Part shown: positions 1-15,000 of the stretch, piece after piece
Numbering within the stretch: the first letter of the stretch is position 1
How the letters are laid out: the number at the start of each line of letters is the position of its first letter
Origin: Bathymodiolus brooksi
Lineage: Eukaryota; Mollusca; Bivalvia; Mytilida; Modiolidae
Assembly (NCBI GenBank): GCA_963680875.1
Contig: OY804579.1
Location: forward strand, 49,254,536 to 49,318,535
Direction of reading: 5' to 3'
DNA: 64,000 nt
The notes under the pieces: generated by a model
Seen by the model: the letters and a program-made list of their open reading frames with translations, nothing else
Told to the model about the DNA's origin: nothing
Database searches by the model: none
Program-made: the position numbers and the translations under genes

Positions 1-77
1 ATACGTAGAGAAACGAGATCACCGAGTGGCACTGATGTCCCAAGGATAAAAGTACTCGTGCTATTCTTCTTAAAAAC
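1..77 (-). CDS. Polycystin-1-like exon 14 of window (PLAT domain continues), truncated by window edge
   Basis: Reading down from an acceptor TAAACAG, the phase-0 sequence begins [20 protein letters not shown] and continues LVSLR before leaving the window. This is the PLAT pattern F-x-x-x-S-x-x-T-F-I-x-x-x-x-x-P-L-G-D-L-x-x-L-R, which directly follows the strand ending NLTDGIQK in the exon at 37470-37640. The phases agree (0 to 0). It lies on the far side of the satellite array, which places the array in an intron. Confidence 0.88.
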
Positions 78-3000
78 CTGTTTACATAAAGACATGAAAA
101 ATAAACTACGGATAACTAAGATTTAAGCCTGGTGGTAATACAATTGTTATGGTCTGGTGTACATCGCGTAAGGGTAGGAATATCAATTTCCTTTTCCATC
201 ATAGAATAATTCAAATTGTATTAAGGCTAGATTGTATTGAAACAAACGTAACAAACATGTAACGGAAATATGGATCAAAACTGGATGAGTAATGGAAGCA
301 AAAATTTCGTCATGCTTTCTGGTATACCTCTTCTGTATTACAGTTAAACCTGTCTAAACCGAACCCTGAGTAAACCAAAAACCTGCCTCAACCAGACAGA
401 CTTTACAGTCCTATCTATTGAGCCCTGAGTAAACCAAAAACCTGCCTAAACCATACAGACTTTATAGTCCTATCTACTGAACCCTGAGTAAACCAAACAC
501 CTGTCTAAGCCAGACAGACTTTACAGTTCTATCTACTGAACCCTGAGTAAACCAAAAACCTGCCTAAGCCAGACAGACTTTACAGTGCTATCTACTAAAC
601 CCTGAGTAAACCAAAAACCTGCCTAAGCCAGAGAGACTTTACAGTCCTATCTACTGAACCCTGAGTAAACCAAAAACCTGCCTAAGCCAGACAGACTTTA
701 CAGTGCTATCTACTAAACTCTGAGTAAACCAAAAACCTGCCTAATCCAGACAGACTTTACAGTCCTATCTATTGAACCCTGAGTAAACCAAAAACTTGCC
801 TAAACCAGACAGACTTTACAGTCCCATCTACTGAACCCTGAGTGAACCAAAAACCTGCCTAAGCCAGACAAACTTTACAGTCCTATCTACTGAACCCTGA
901 GTAAACCAAAAACCTGCCTAAGCCAGACAGACTTTACAGTCCTATCTACTGAACCCTGAGTAAACCAAAAACCTGCCTAAGCCAGACAGACTTTACAGTC
1001 CTATCTACTGAAACCTGAGTAAACCAAAAACCTGCCTAAGCCAGAGAGACTTTACAGTCCTGTCTACTGAACCCTGAGTAAACCGAAAACCTGCCTAAAC
1101 CAGACAGACTTTACAGTCCCATATACTAAACCCTGAGTAAACCAAAAACCTGCCTAAGCCAGACAGACTTTACAGTCCTATCTACTGAACCCTGAGTAAA
1201 CCAAAAACCTGCCTAAGCCAGACAGATTTTACAGTCCTATCTACTGAACCCTGAGTAAACCAAAAACCTGCCTAAGCCAGACAGACTTTACAGTCCTATC
1301 TACTGAACCCTTGGTAAACCAAAAACCTGCCTAAGCCAGACAGACTTTACAGTCCTATCTACTGATGTCCTGAGTAAACCAAAAACATGCCTAAGCCAGA
1401 CAGACTTTACAGTCCTATCTACTGAACCCTGAGTAAACCAAAAACCTGCCTAAGCCAGACAGACTTTACAGTCCTATCTACTGAACCCTGAGTAAACCAA
1501 AAACCTGCCTAAGCCAGACAGACTTTACAGTCCTATCTACTGAACCCTGAGTAAACCAAAAACCTGCCTAAGCCAGACAGACTTTACAGTCCTATCTACT
1601 GATCCCTGAGTAAACCAAAAACCTGCCTAAGCCAGACAGACTTTACAGTCCTATCTACTGAACCCTTAGTAAACCAAAAACCTGCCTAAGCCAGACAGAC
1701 TTTACAGTCCTATCTACTGAACCCTGGGTAAATCAAAAACCTGCCTAAGCCAGACAGACTTTACAGTCCTATCTACTGAACCCTGAGTAAACCAAAAACC
1801 TGCCTAAGCCAGACAGACTTTACAGTCCTATCTACTGAACCCTGAGTAAACCAAAAACCTGCCTAAGCCAGACAGACTTTATAGTCCTATCTACTGAACC
1901 CTGAGTAAACCAAACACCTGTCTAAGCCAGACAGACTTTACAGTTCTATCTACTGAACCCTGAGTAAACCAAAAACCTGCCTAAGCCAGACAGACTTTAC
2001 AGTGCTATCTACTAAACCCTGAGTAAACCAAAAACCTGCCTAAGCCAGAGAGACTTTACAGTCCTATCTACTGAACCCTGAGTAAACCAAAAACCTGCCT
2101 AAGCCAGACAGACTTTACAGTGCTATCTACTAAACTCTGAGTAAACCAAAAACCTGCCTAATCCAGACAGACTTTACAGTCCTATCTATTGAACCCTGAG
2201 TAAACCAAAAACTTGCCTAAACCAGACAGACTTTACAGTCCCATCTACTGAACCCTGAGTGAACCAAAAACCTGCCTAAGCCAGACAAACTTTACAGTCC
2301 TATCTACTGAACCCTGAGTAAACCAAAAACCTGCCTAAGCCAGACAGACTTTACAGTCCTATCTACTGAACCCTGAGTAAACCAAAAACCTGCCTAAGCC
2401 AGACAGACTTTACAGTCCTATCTACTGAAACCTGAGTAAACCAAAAACCTGCCTAAGCCAGAGAGACTTTACAGTCCTGTCTACTGAACCCTGAGTAAAC
2501 CGAAAACCTGCCTAATCCAGACAGACTTTACAGTCCCATATACTAAACCCTGAGTAAACCAAAAACCTGCCTAAGCCAGACAGACTTTACAGTCCTATCT
2601 ACTGAACCCTGAGTAAACCAAAAACCTGCCTAAGCCAGACAGATTTTACAGTCCTATCTACTGAACCCTGAGTAAACCAAAAACCTGCCTAAGCCAGACA
2701 GACTTTACAGTCCTATCTACTGAACCCTTGGTAAACCAAAAACCTGCCTAAGCCAGACAGACTTTACAGTCCTATCTACTGATGTCCTGAGTAAACCAAA
2801 AACATGCCTAAGCCAGACAGACTTTACAGTCCTATCTACTGAACCCTGAGTAAACCAAAAACCTGCCTAAGCCAGACAGACTTTACAGTCCTATCTACTG
2901 AACCCTGAGTAAACCAAAAACCTGCCTAAGCCAGACAGACTTTACAGTCCTATCTACTGAACCCTGAGTAAACCAAAAACCTGCCTAAGCCAGACAGACT

Positions 3001-6000
3001 TTACAGTCCTATCTACTGATCCCTGAGTAAACCAAAAACCTGCCTAAGCCAGACAGACTTTACAGTCCTATCTACTGAACCCTTAGTAAACCAAAAACCT
3101 GCCTAAGCCAGACAGACTTTACAGTCCTATCTACTGAACCCTGGGTAAATCAAAAACCTGCCTAAGCCAGACAGACTTTACAGTCCTATCTACTGAACCC
3201 TGAGTAAACCAAAAACCTGCCTAAGCCAGACAGACTTTACAGTCCTATCTACTGAACCCTGAGTAAACCAAAAACCTGCCTAAGCCAGACAGACTTTACA
3301 GTCCTATCTACTGAACCCTGAGTAAACCAAAACCCTGCCTAAGCCAGACAGACTTTACAGTCCTATCTACTGAACCCTGAGTAAACCAAAAACCTGCCTA
3401 AGCCAGACAGACTTTACAGTCCTATCTACTGAACCCAGAGTAAACCAAAAACCTGCCTAAGCCAGACAGACTTTACAGTCCTATCTACTGAACCCTGAGT
3501 AAACCAAAAACCTGCCTAAGCCAGACAGACGTTACAGTCCTATCTACTGAACCCTGAGTAAACCAAAAACCTGCCTAAGCCAGACAGACTTTACAGTCCT
3601 ATCTACTGAACCCTGAGTAAACCAAAAACCTGCCTAAGCCAGACAGACTTTACAGTCCTATCTACTGAACCCTGAGTAAACCAAAAACCTGCCTAAGCCA
3701 GACAGACTTTACAGTCCTATCTACTGAACCCTGAGTAAACCAAAAACCTGCCTAAGCCAGACAGACTTTACAGTCCTATCTACTGAACCCTGAGTAAACC
3801 AAAAACCTGCCTAAGCCAGACAGACTTTACAGTCCTATCTACTGAACCCTGAGTAAACCAAAAACCTGCCTAAGCCAGACAGACTTTACAGTCCTATCTA
3901 CTGAACCCTGAGTAAACCAAAAACCTGCCTAAGCCAGACAGACGTTACAGTCCTATCTACTGAACCCTGAGTAAACCAAAAACCTGCCTAAGCCAGACAG
4001 ACTTTACAGTCCTATCTACTGAACCCTGAGTAAACCAAAAACCTGCCTAAGCCAGACAGACTTTATAGTGCTATCTACTGAACTCTGAGTAAACCAAAAA
4101 CCTGCCTAAACCAGACAGACTTTACAGTCCTATCTATTGAACCCTGAGTATACCAAAAACCTGCCTAAACCAGACAGACTTTACAGTCCTATCTACTGAA
4201 CCCTGAGTAAACCAAAAACCTGCCTAAGCCAGACAGACTTTACAGTCCTATCTACTGAACCCTGAGTAAACCAAAAACCTGCCTAAGCCAGACAGACTTT
4301 ACAGTCCTATCTACTGAACCCTGAGTAAACCAAAAACCTGCCTAAGCCAGACAGACTTTACAGTCCTGTCTACTGAGCCCTGAGTAAACAGAAAACCTGC
4401 CTAAACCAGACAGACTTTACAGTCCCATATACTGAACCGTGAGTAAACCAAAAACCTGCCTAAGCCAGACAGACTTTACAGTCCTATCTACTGAACCCTG
4501 AGTAAACCAAAAACCTACCTAAGCCAGACAGACTTTACAGTCCTTTCTACTGAACCCTGAGTAAACCAAAAACCTGCCTAAGCCAGACAGACTTTACAGT
4601 CCTATCTACTGAACCCTGAGTAAACCAAAAACCTGCCTAAGCCAGACAGACTTTACAGTCCTATCTACTGAACCCTGAGTAAACCAAAAACCTGCCTAAG
4701 CCAGACAGACTTTACAGTCCTATCTACTGAACCCAGAGTAAACCAAAAACCTGCATAAGCCAGACAGACTTTACAGTCCTATCTACTGAATCCTGAGTAA
4801 ACCAAAAACATGCCTAAGCCAGACAGACTTTACAGTCCTATCTACTGAACCCTTAGTAAACCAAAAACATGCCTAAGCCAGACAGACTTTACAGTCCTAT
4901 CTACTGAACCCTGAGTAAACCAAAAACCTGCCTAAGCCAGACAGACTTTACAGTCCTATCTATTGAACCCTGAGTAAACCAAAAACCTGCCTAAGCCAGA
5001 CAGACTTTACAGTGCTATCTACTGAACTCTTAGTAAACCAAAAACCTGCCTAAACCAGACAGACTTTACAGTGCTATCTACTGAACCCTGAGTAAACCAA
5101 AAACCTGCCTAAGCCAGACAGACGTTACAGTCCTATCTACTGAACCCTGAGTAAACCAAAAACCTGCCTAAGCCAGACAGACTTTACAGTCCTATCTACT
5201 GAACCCTGAGTAAACCAAAAACCTGCCTAAGCCAGACAGACTTTACAGTCCTATCTACTGAACCCTGAGTAAACCAAAAACCTGCCTAAGCCAGACAGAC
5301 TTTACAGTCCTATCTACTGAACCCTGAGTAAACCAAAAACCTGCCTAAGCCAGACAGACTTTACAGTCCTATCTACTGAACCCTGAGTAAACCAAAAACC
5401 TGCCTAAGCCAGACAGACTTTACAGTCCTATCTACTGAACCCTGAGTAAACCAAAAACCTGCCTAAGCCAGACAGACTTTACAGTCCTATCTACTGAACC
5501 CTGAGTAAACCAAAAACCTGCCTAAGCCAGACAGACGTTACAGTCCTATCTACTGAACCCTGAGTAAACCAAAAACCTGCCTAAGCCAGACAGACTTTAC
5601 AGTCCTATCTACTGAACCCTGAGTAAACCAAAAACCTGCCTAAGCCAGACAGACTTTATAGTGCTATCTACTGAACTCTGAGTAAACCAAAAACCTGCCT
5701 AAACCAGACAGACTTTACAGTCCTATCTATTGAACCCTGAGTATACCAAAAACCTGCCTAAACCAGACAGACTTTACAGTCCTATCTACTGAACCCTGAG
5801 TAAACCAAAAACCTGCCTAAGCCAGACAGACTTTACAGTCCTATCTACTGAACCCTGAGTAAACCAAAAACCTGCCTAAGCCAGACAGACTTTACAGTCC
5901 TATCTACTGAACCCTGAGTAAACCAAAAACCTGCCTAAGCCAGACAGACTTTACAGTCCTGTCTACTGAGCCCTGAGTAAACAGAAAACCTGCCTAAACC

Positions 6001-9000
6001 AGACAGACTTTACAGTCCCATATAATGAACCCTGAGTAAACCAAAAACCTGCCTAAGCCAGACAGACTTTACAGTCCTATCTACTGAACCCTGAGTAAAC
6101 CAAAAACCTGCCTAAGCCAGACAGACTTTACAGTCCTATCTACTGAACCCTGAGTAAACCAAAAACCTGCCTAAGCCAGACAGACTTTACAGTCCTATCT
6201 ACTGAACCCTGAGTAAACCAAAAACCTGCCTAAGCCAGACAGACTTTACAGTCCTATCTACTGAACCCTGAGTAAACCAAAAACCTGCCTAAGCCAGACA
6301 GACTTTACAGTCCTATCTACTGAACCCAGAGTAAACCAAAAACCTGCATAAGCCAGACAGAATTTACAGTTCTATCTACTGAACCCTGAGTAAACCAAAA
6401 ACATGCCTAAGCCAGACAGACTTTACAGTCCTATCTACTGAACCCTGAGTAAACCAAAAACATGCCTAAGCCAGACAGACTTTACAGTGCTATCTACTGA
6501 ACCCTGAGTAAACCAAAAACCTGCCTAAGCCAGACAGACTTTACAGTCCTATCTACTGAGCCCTGAGTAAACCAAAAACCTGCCTAAGCCAGACAGACTT
6601 TACAGTGCTATCTACTGAACTCTGAGTAAACCAAAAACCTGCCTAAACCAGACAGACTTTACAGTCCTATCTATTGAACCCTGAGTAAACCAAAAACCTG
6701 CCTAAACCAGACAGACTTTACAGTCCCATCTACTGAACCCTGAGTAAACCAAAAACCTGCCTAAGCCAGACAGACTTTACAGTCCTATCTACTGAACCCT
6801 GAGTAAACCAAAAACCTGCCTAAGCCAGACAGACGTTACAGTCCTATCTACTGAACCCTGAGTAAACCAAAAACCTGCCTAAGCCAGACAGACTTTACAG
6901 TCCTATCTACTGAACCCTGAGTAAACCAAAAACCTGCCTAAGCCAGACAGACTTTACAGTCCTATCTACTGAACCCTGAGTAAACCAAAAACCTGCCTAA
7001 GCCAGACAGACTTTACAGTCCTATCTACTGAACCCTGAGTAAACCAAAAACCTGCCTAAGCCAGACAGACTTTACAGTCCTATCTACTGAACCCTGAGTA
7101 AACCAAAAACCTGCCTAAGCCAGACAGACTTTACAGTCCTATCTACTGAACCCTGAGTAAACCAAAAACCTGCCTAAGCCAGACAGACGTTACAGTCCTA
7201 TCTACTGAACCCTGAGTAAACCAAAAACCTGCCTAAGCCAGACAGACTTTACAGTCCTATCTACTGAACCCTGAGTAAACCAAAAACCTGCCTAAGCCAG
7301 ACAGACTTTATAGTGCTATCTACTGAACTCTGAGTAAACCAAAAACCTGCCTAAACCAGACAGACTTTACAGTCCTATCTATTGAACCCTGAGTATACCA
7401 AAAACCTGCCTAAACCAGACAGACTTTACAGTCCTATCTACTGAACCCTGAGTAAACCAAAAACCTGCCTAAGCCAGACAGACTTTACAGTCCTATCTAC
7501 TGAACCCTGAGTAAACCAAAAACCTGCCTAAGCCAGACAGACTTTACAGTCCTATCTACTGAACCCTGAGTAAACCAAAAACCTGCCTAAGCCAGACAGA
7601 CTTTACAGTCCTGTCTACTGAGCCCTGAGTAAACAGAAAACCTGCCTAAACCAGACAGACTTTACAGTCCCATATAATGAACCCTGAGTAAACCAAAAAC
7701 CTGCCTAAGCCAGACAGACTTTACAGTCCTATCTACTGAACCCTGAGTAAACCAAAAACCTGCCTAAGCCAGACAGACTTTACAGTCCTATCTACTGAAC
7801 CCTGAGTAAACCAAAAACCTGCCTAAGCCAGACAGACTTTACAGTCCTATCTACTGAACCCTGAGTAAACCAAAAACCTGCCTAAGCCAGACAGACTTTA
7901 CAGTCCTATCTACTGAACCCTGAGTAAACCAAAAACCTGCCTAAGCCAGACAGACTTTACAGTCCTATCTACTGAACCCAGAGTAAACCAAAAACCTGCA
8001 TAAGCCAGACAGACTTTACAGTTCTATCTACTGAACCCTGAGTAAACCAAAAACATGCCTAAGCCAGACAGACTTTACAGTCCTATCTACTGAACCCTGA
8101 GTAAACCAAAAACATGCCTAAGCCAGACAGACTTTACAGTGCTATCTACTGAACCCTGAGTAAACCAAAAACCTGCCTAAGCCAGACAGACTTTACAGTC
8201 CTATCTACTGAGCCCTGAGTAAACCAAAAACCTGCCTAAGCCAGACAGACTTTACAGTGCTATCTACTGAACTCTGAGTAAACCAAAAACCTGCCTAAAC
8301 CAGACAGACTTTACAGTCCTATCTATTGAACCCTGAGTAAACCAAAAACCTGCCTAAACCAGACAGACTTTACAGTCCCATCTACTGAACCCTGAGTAAA
8401 CCAAAAACCTGCCTAAGCCAGACAGACTTTACAGTCCTATCTACTGAACCCTGAGTAAACCAAAAACCTGCCTAAGCCAGACAGACTTTACAGTCCTACC
8501 TACTGAACCCTGAGTAAACCAAAAACCTGCCTAAGCCAGACAGACTTTACAGTCATATCTACTAAACCCTGAGTAAACCAAAAACCTGCCTAAGCCAGAC
8601 AGACTTTACAGTCCTGTCTACTGAACCCTGAGTAAACCGAAAACCTGCCTAAACCAGACAGACTTTACAGTCCCATATACTGAACCCTGAGTAAACCAAA
8701 ACTGCCTAAGCAAGACAGACTTCACAGTCCTATCTACTGAACCCTGAGTAAACCAAAAACCTGCCTAAGCCAGACAGACTTTACAGTCCTATCTACTGAA
8801 CCCTGAGTAAACCAAAAACCTGCCTAAGCCAATCAGACTTTACAGTCCTATCTACTGAACCCTGAGTAAACCAAAAACCTGCCTAAGCCAGACAGACTTT
8901 ACAGTCCTATCTACTGAACCCTGAGTAAACCAAAAACCTGCCTAAGCCAGACATACTTTACAGTCCTGTCTACTGAACCCTGAGTAAACAGAAAACCTGC

Positions 9001-12000
9001 CTAAACCAGACAGACTTTACAGTCCCATATACTGAACCGTGAGTAAACCAAAAACCTGCCTAAGCCAGACAGACTTTACAGTCCTATCTACTGAACCCTG
9101 AGTAAACCAAAAACCTGCCTAGCCAGACAGACTTTACAGTCCTATCTACTGAACCCTGAGTAAACCAAAAACCTGCCTAAGCCAGACAGACTTTACAGTC
9201 CTATCTACTGAACCCTGAGTAAACCAAAAATCTGCCTAAGCCAGAAAGACTTTACAGTCCTATCTACTGAACCCTGAGTAAACCAAAAACCTGCCTAAGC
9301 CAGACAGACTTTACAGTCCTATCTACTGAACCCAGAGTAAACCAAAAACCTGCATAAGCCAGACAGACTTTACAGTCCTATCTACTGAACCCTGAGTAAA
9401 CCAAAAACCTGCCTAAGCCAGACAGACTTTACAGTCCTATCTACTGAACCCTGAGTAAACCAAAAACCTGCCTAAGCCAGACAGACTTTACAGTGCTATC
9501 TACTGAACTCTGAGTAAACCAAAAACCTGCCTAAACCAGACAGACTTTACAGTCCTATCTATTGAACCCTGAGTAAACCAAAAACCTGCCTAAACCAGAC
9601 AGACTTTACAGTCCCATCTACTGAACCCTGAGTAAACCAAAAACCTGCCTAAGCCAGACAGACTTTACAGTCCTATCTACTGAACCCTGAGTAAACCAAA
9701 AACCTGCCTAAGCCAGACAGACTTTACAGTCCTACCTACTGAACCCTGAGTAAACCAAAAACCTGCCTAAGCCAGACAGACTTTACAGTCATATCTACTG
9801 AACCCTGAGTAAACCGAAAACCTGCCTAAGCCAGACAGACTTTACAGTCCTGTCTACTGAACCCTGAGTAAACCGAAAACCTGCCTAAACCAGACAGACC
9901 TTACAGTCCCATATACTGAACCCTGAGTAAACCAAAACTGCCTAAGCCAGACAGACTTCACAGTCCTATCTACTGAACCCTGAGTAAACCAAAAACCTGC
10001 CTAAGCCAGACAGACTTTACAGTCCTATCTACTGAACCCTGAGTAAACCAAAAACCTGCCTAAGCCAGACAGACTTTACAGTCCTATCTACTGAACCCTG
10101 AGTAAACCAAAAACCTGCCTAAGCCAGACAGACTTTACAGTCCTATCTACTGAACCCAGAGTAAACCAAAAACCTGCATAAGCCAGACAGACGTTACAGT
10201 CCTATCTACTGAATCCTGAGTAAACCAAAAACATGCCTAAGCCAGACAGACTTTACAGTCCTATCTACTGAACCCTTAGTAAACCAAAAACATGCCTAAG
10301 CCAGACAGACTTTACAGTCCTATCTACTGAACCCTGAGTAAACCAAAAACCTGCCTAAGCCAGACAGACTTTACAGTCCTATCTATTGAACCCTGAGTAA
10401 ACCAAAAACCTGCCTAAGCCAGACAGACTTTACAGTGCTATCTACTGAACTCTTAGTAAACCAAAAACCTGCCTAAACCAGACAGACTTTACAGTGCTAT
10501 CTACTGAACCCTGAGTAAACCAAAAACCTGCCTAAGCCAGACAGACGTTACAGTCCTATCTACTGAACCCTGAGTAAACCAAAAACCTGCCTAAGCCAGA
10601 CAGACTTTACAGTCCTATCTACTGAACCCTGAGTAAACCAAAAACCTGCCTAAGCCAGACAGACTTTACAGTCCTATCTACTGAACCCTGAGTAAACCAA
10701 AAACCTGCCTAAGCCAGACAGACTTTACAGTCCTATCTACTGAACCCTGAGTAAACCAAAAACCTGCTTAAGCCAGACAGACTTTACAGTCCTATCTACT
10801 GAACCCTGAGTAAACCAAAAACCTGCCTAAGCCAGACAGACTTTACAGTCCTATCTACTGAACCCTGAGTAAACCAAAAACCTGCCTAAGCCAGACAGAC
10901 TTTACAGTCCTATCTACTGAACCCTGAGTAAACCAAAAACCTGCCTAAGCCAGACAGACGTTACAGTCCTATCTACTGAACCCTGAGTAAACCAAAAACC
11001 TGCCTAAGCCAGACAGACTTTACAGTCCTATCTACTGAACCCTGAGTAAACCAAAAACCTGCCTAAGCCAGACAGACTTTATAGTGCTATCTACTGAACT
11101 CTGAGTAAACCAAAAACCTGCCTAAGCCAGACAGAATTTACAGTCCTATCTATTGAACCCTGAGTATACCAAAAACCTGCCTAAACCAGACAGACTTTAC
11201 AGTCCTATCTACTGAACCCTGAGTAAACCAAAAACCTGCCTAAGCCAGACAGACTTTACAGTCCTATCTACTGAACCCTGAGTAAACCAAAAACCTGCCT
11301 AAGCCAGACAGACTTTACAGTCCTATCTACTGAACCCTGAGTAAACCAAAAACCTGCCTAAGCCAGACAGACTTTACAGTCCTGTCTACTGAGCCCTGAG
11401 TAAACAGAAAACCTGCCTAAACCAGACAGACTTTACAGTCCCATATACTGAACCCTGAGTAAACCAAAAACCTGCCTAAGCCAGACAGACTTTACAGTCC
11501 TATCTACTGAACCCTGAGTAAACCAAAAACCTGCCTAAGCCAGACAGACTTTACAGTCCTATCTACTGAACCCTGAGTAAACCAAAAACCTGCCTAAGCC
11601 AGACAGACTTTACAGTCCTATCTACTGAACCCTGAGTAAACCAAAAACCTGCCTAAGCCAGACAGACTTTACAGTCCTATCTACTGAGCCCTGAGTAAAC
11701 CAAAAACCTGCCTAAGCCAGACAGACTTTACAGTCCTATCTACTGAACCCTGAGTAAACCAAAAACCTGCCTAAGCCAGACAGACTTTACAGTGCTATCT
11801 ACTGAACTCTGAGTAAACCAAAAACCCGCCTAAACCAGACAGACTTTACAGTCCTATCTATTGAACCCTGAGTAAACCAAAAACCTGCCTAAACCAGACA
11901 GACTTTACAGTCCCATCTACTGAACCCTGAGTAAACCAAAAACCTGCCTAAGCCAGACAGACTTTACAGTCCTATCTACTGAACCCTGAGTAAACCAAAA

Positions 12001-15000
12001 ACCTGCCTAAGCCAGACAGACTTTACAGTCCTACCTACTGAACCCTGAGTAAACCAAAAACCTGCCTAAGCCAGACAGACTTTAGTCATATCTACTAAAC
12101 CCTGAGTAAACCAAAAACCTGCCTAAGCCAGACAGACTTTACAGTCCTGTCTACTGAACCCTGAGTAAACCGAAAACCTGCCTAAACCAGACAGACTTTA
12201 CAGTCCCATATACTGAACCCTGAGTAAACCAAAACTGCCTAAGCAAGACAGACTTCACAGTCCTATCTACTGAACCCTGAGTAAACCAAAAACCTGCCTA
12301 AGCCAGACAGACTTTACAGTCCTATCTACTGAACCCTGAGTAAACCAAAAACCTGCCTAAGCCAATCAGACTTTACAGTCCTATCTACTGAACCCTGAGT
12401 AAACCAAAAACCTGCCTAAGCCAGACAGACTTTACAGTCCTATCTACTGAACCCTGAGTAAACCAAAAACCTGCCTAAGCCAGACAGACTTTACAGTCCT
12501 GTCTACTGAACCCTGAGTAAACAGAAAACCTGCCTAAACCAGACAGACTTTACAGTCCCATATACTGAACCGTGAGTAAACCAAAAACCTGCCTAAGCCA
12601 GACAGACTTTACAGTCCTATCTACTGAACCCTGAGTAAACCAAAAACCTGCCTAGCCAGACAGACTTTACAGTCCTATCTACTGAACCCTGAGTAAACCA
12701 AAAACCTGCCTAAGCCAGACAGACTTTACAGTCCTATCTACTGAACCCTGAGTAAACCAAAAATCTGCCTAAGCCAGAAAGACTTTACAGTCCTATCTAC
12801 TGAACCCTGAGTAAACCAAAAACCTGCCTAAGCCAGACAGACTTTACAGTCCTATCTACTGAACCCAGAGTAAACCAAAAACCTGCATAAGCCAGACAGA
12901 CTTTACAGTCCTATCTACTGAACCCTGAGTAAACCAAAAACCTGCCTAAGCCAGACAGACTTTACAGTCCTATCTACTGAACCCTGAGTAAACCAAAAAC
13001 CTGCCTAAGCCAGACAGACTTTACAATGCTATCTACTGAACTCTGAGTAAACCAAAAACCTGCCTAAACCAGACAGACTTTACAGTCCTATCTATTGAAC
13101 CCTGAGTAAACCAAAAACCTGCCTAAACCAGACAGACTTTACAGTCCCATCTACTGAACCCTGAGTAAACCAAAAACCTGCCTAAGCCAGACAGACTTTA
13201 CAGTCCTATCTACTGAACCCTGAGTAAACCAAAAACCTGCCTAAGCCAGACAGACTTTACAGTCCTACCTACTGAACCCTGAGTAAACCAAAAACCTGCC
13301 TAAGCCAGACAGACTTTACAGTCATATCTACTGAACCCTGAGTAAACCGAAAACCTGCCTAAGCCAGACAGACTTTACAGTCCTGTCTACTGAACCCTGA
13401 GTAAACCGAAAACCTGCCTAAACCAGACAGACCTTACAGTCCCATATACTGAACCCTGAGTAAACCAAAACTGCCTAAGCCAGACAGACTTCACAGTCCT
13501 ATCTACTGAACCCTGAGTAAACCAAAAACCTGCCTAAGCCAGACAGACTTTACAGTCCTATCTACTGAACCCTGAGTAAACCAAAAACCTGCCTAAGCCA
13601 GACAGACTTTACAGTCCTATCTACTGAACCCTGAGTAAACCAAAAACCTGCCTAAGCCAGACAGACTTTACAGTCCTATCTACTGAACCCAGAGTAAACC
13701 AAAAACCTGCATAAGCCAGACAGACTTTACAGTCCTATCTACTGAATCCTGAGTAAACCAAAAACATGCCTAAGCCAGACAGACTTTACAGTCCTATCTA
13801 CTGAACCCTTAGTAAACCAAAAACATGCCTAAGCCAGACAGACTTTACAGTCCTATCTACTGAACCCTGAGTAAACCAAAAACCTGCCTAAGCCAGACAG
13901 ACTTTACAGTCCTATCTATTGAACCCTGAGTAAACCAAAAACCTGCCTAAGCCAGACAGACTTTACAGTGCTATCTACTGAACTCTTAGTAAACCAAAAA
14001 CCTGCCTAAACCAGACAGACTTTACAGTGCTATCTACTGAACCCTGAGTAAACCAAAAACCTGCCTAAGCCAGACAGACGTTACAGTCCTATCTACTGAA
14101 CCCTGAGTAAACCAAAAACCTGCCTAAGCCAGACAGACTTTACAGTCCTATCTACTGAACCCTGAGTAAACCAAAAACCTGCCTAAGCCAGACAGACTTT
14201 ACAGTCCTATCTACTGAACCCTGAGTAAACCAAAAACCTGCCTAAGCCAGACAGACTTTACAGTCCTATCTACTGAACCCTGAGTAAACCAAAAACCTGC
14301 CTAAGCCAGACAGACTTTACAGTCCTATCTACTGAACCCTGAGTAAACCAAAAACCTGCCTAAGCCAGACAGACTTTACAGTCCTATCTACTGAACCCTG
14401 AGTAAACCAAAAACCTGCCTAAGCCAGACAGACTTTACAGTCCTATCTACTGAACCCTGAGTAAACCAAAAACCTGCCTAAGCCAGACAGACGTTACAGT
14501 CCTATCTACTGAACCCTGAGTAAACCAAAAACCTGCCTAAGCCAGACAGACTTTACAGTCCTATCTACTGAACCCTGAGTAAACCAAAAACCTGCCTAAG
14601 CCAGACAGACTTTATAGTGCTATCTACTGAACTCTGAGTAAACCAAAAACCTGCCTAAGCCAGACAGACTTTACAGTCCTATCTATTGAACCCTGAGTAT
14701 ACCAAAAACCTGCCTAAACCAGACAGACTTTACAGTCCTATCTACTGAACCCTGAGTAAACCAAAAACCTGCCTAAGCCAGACAGACTTTACAGTCCTAT
14801 CTACTGAACCCTGAGTAAACCAAAAACCTGCCTAAGCCAGACAGACTTTACAGTCCTATCTACTGAACCCTGAGTAAACCAAAAACCTGCCTAAGCCAGA
14901 CAGACTTTACAGTCCTGTCTACTGAGCCCTGAGTAAACAGAAAACCTGCCTAAACCAGACAGACTTTACAGTCCCATATACTGAACCCTGAGTAAACCAA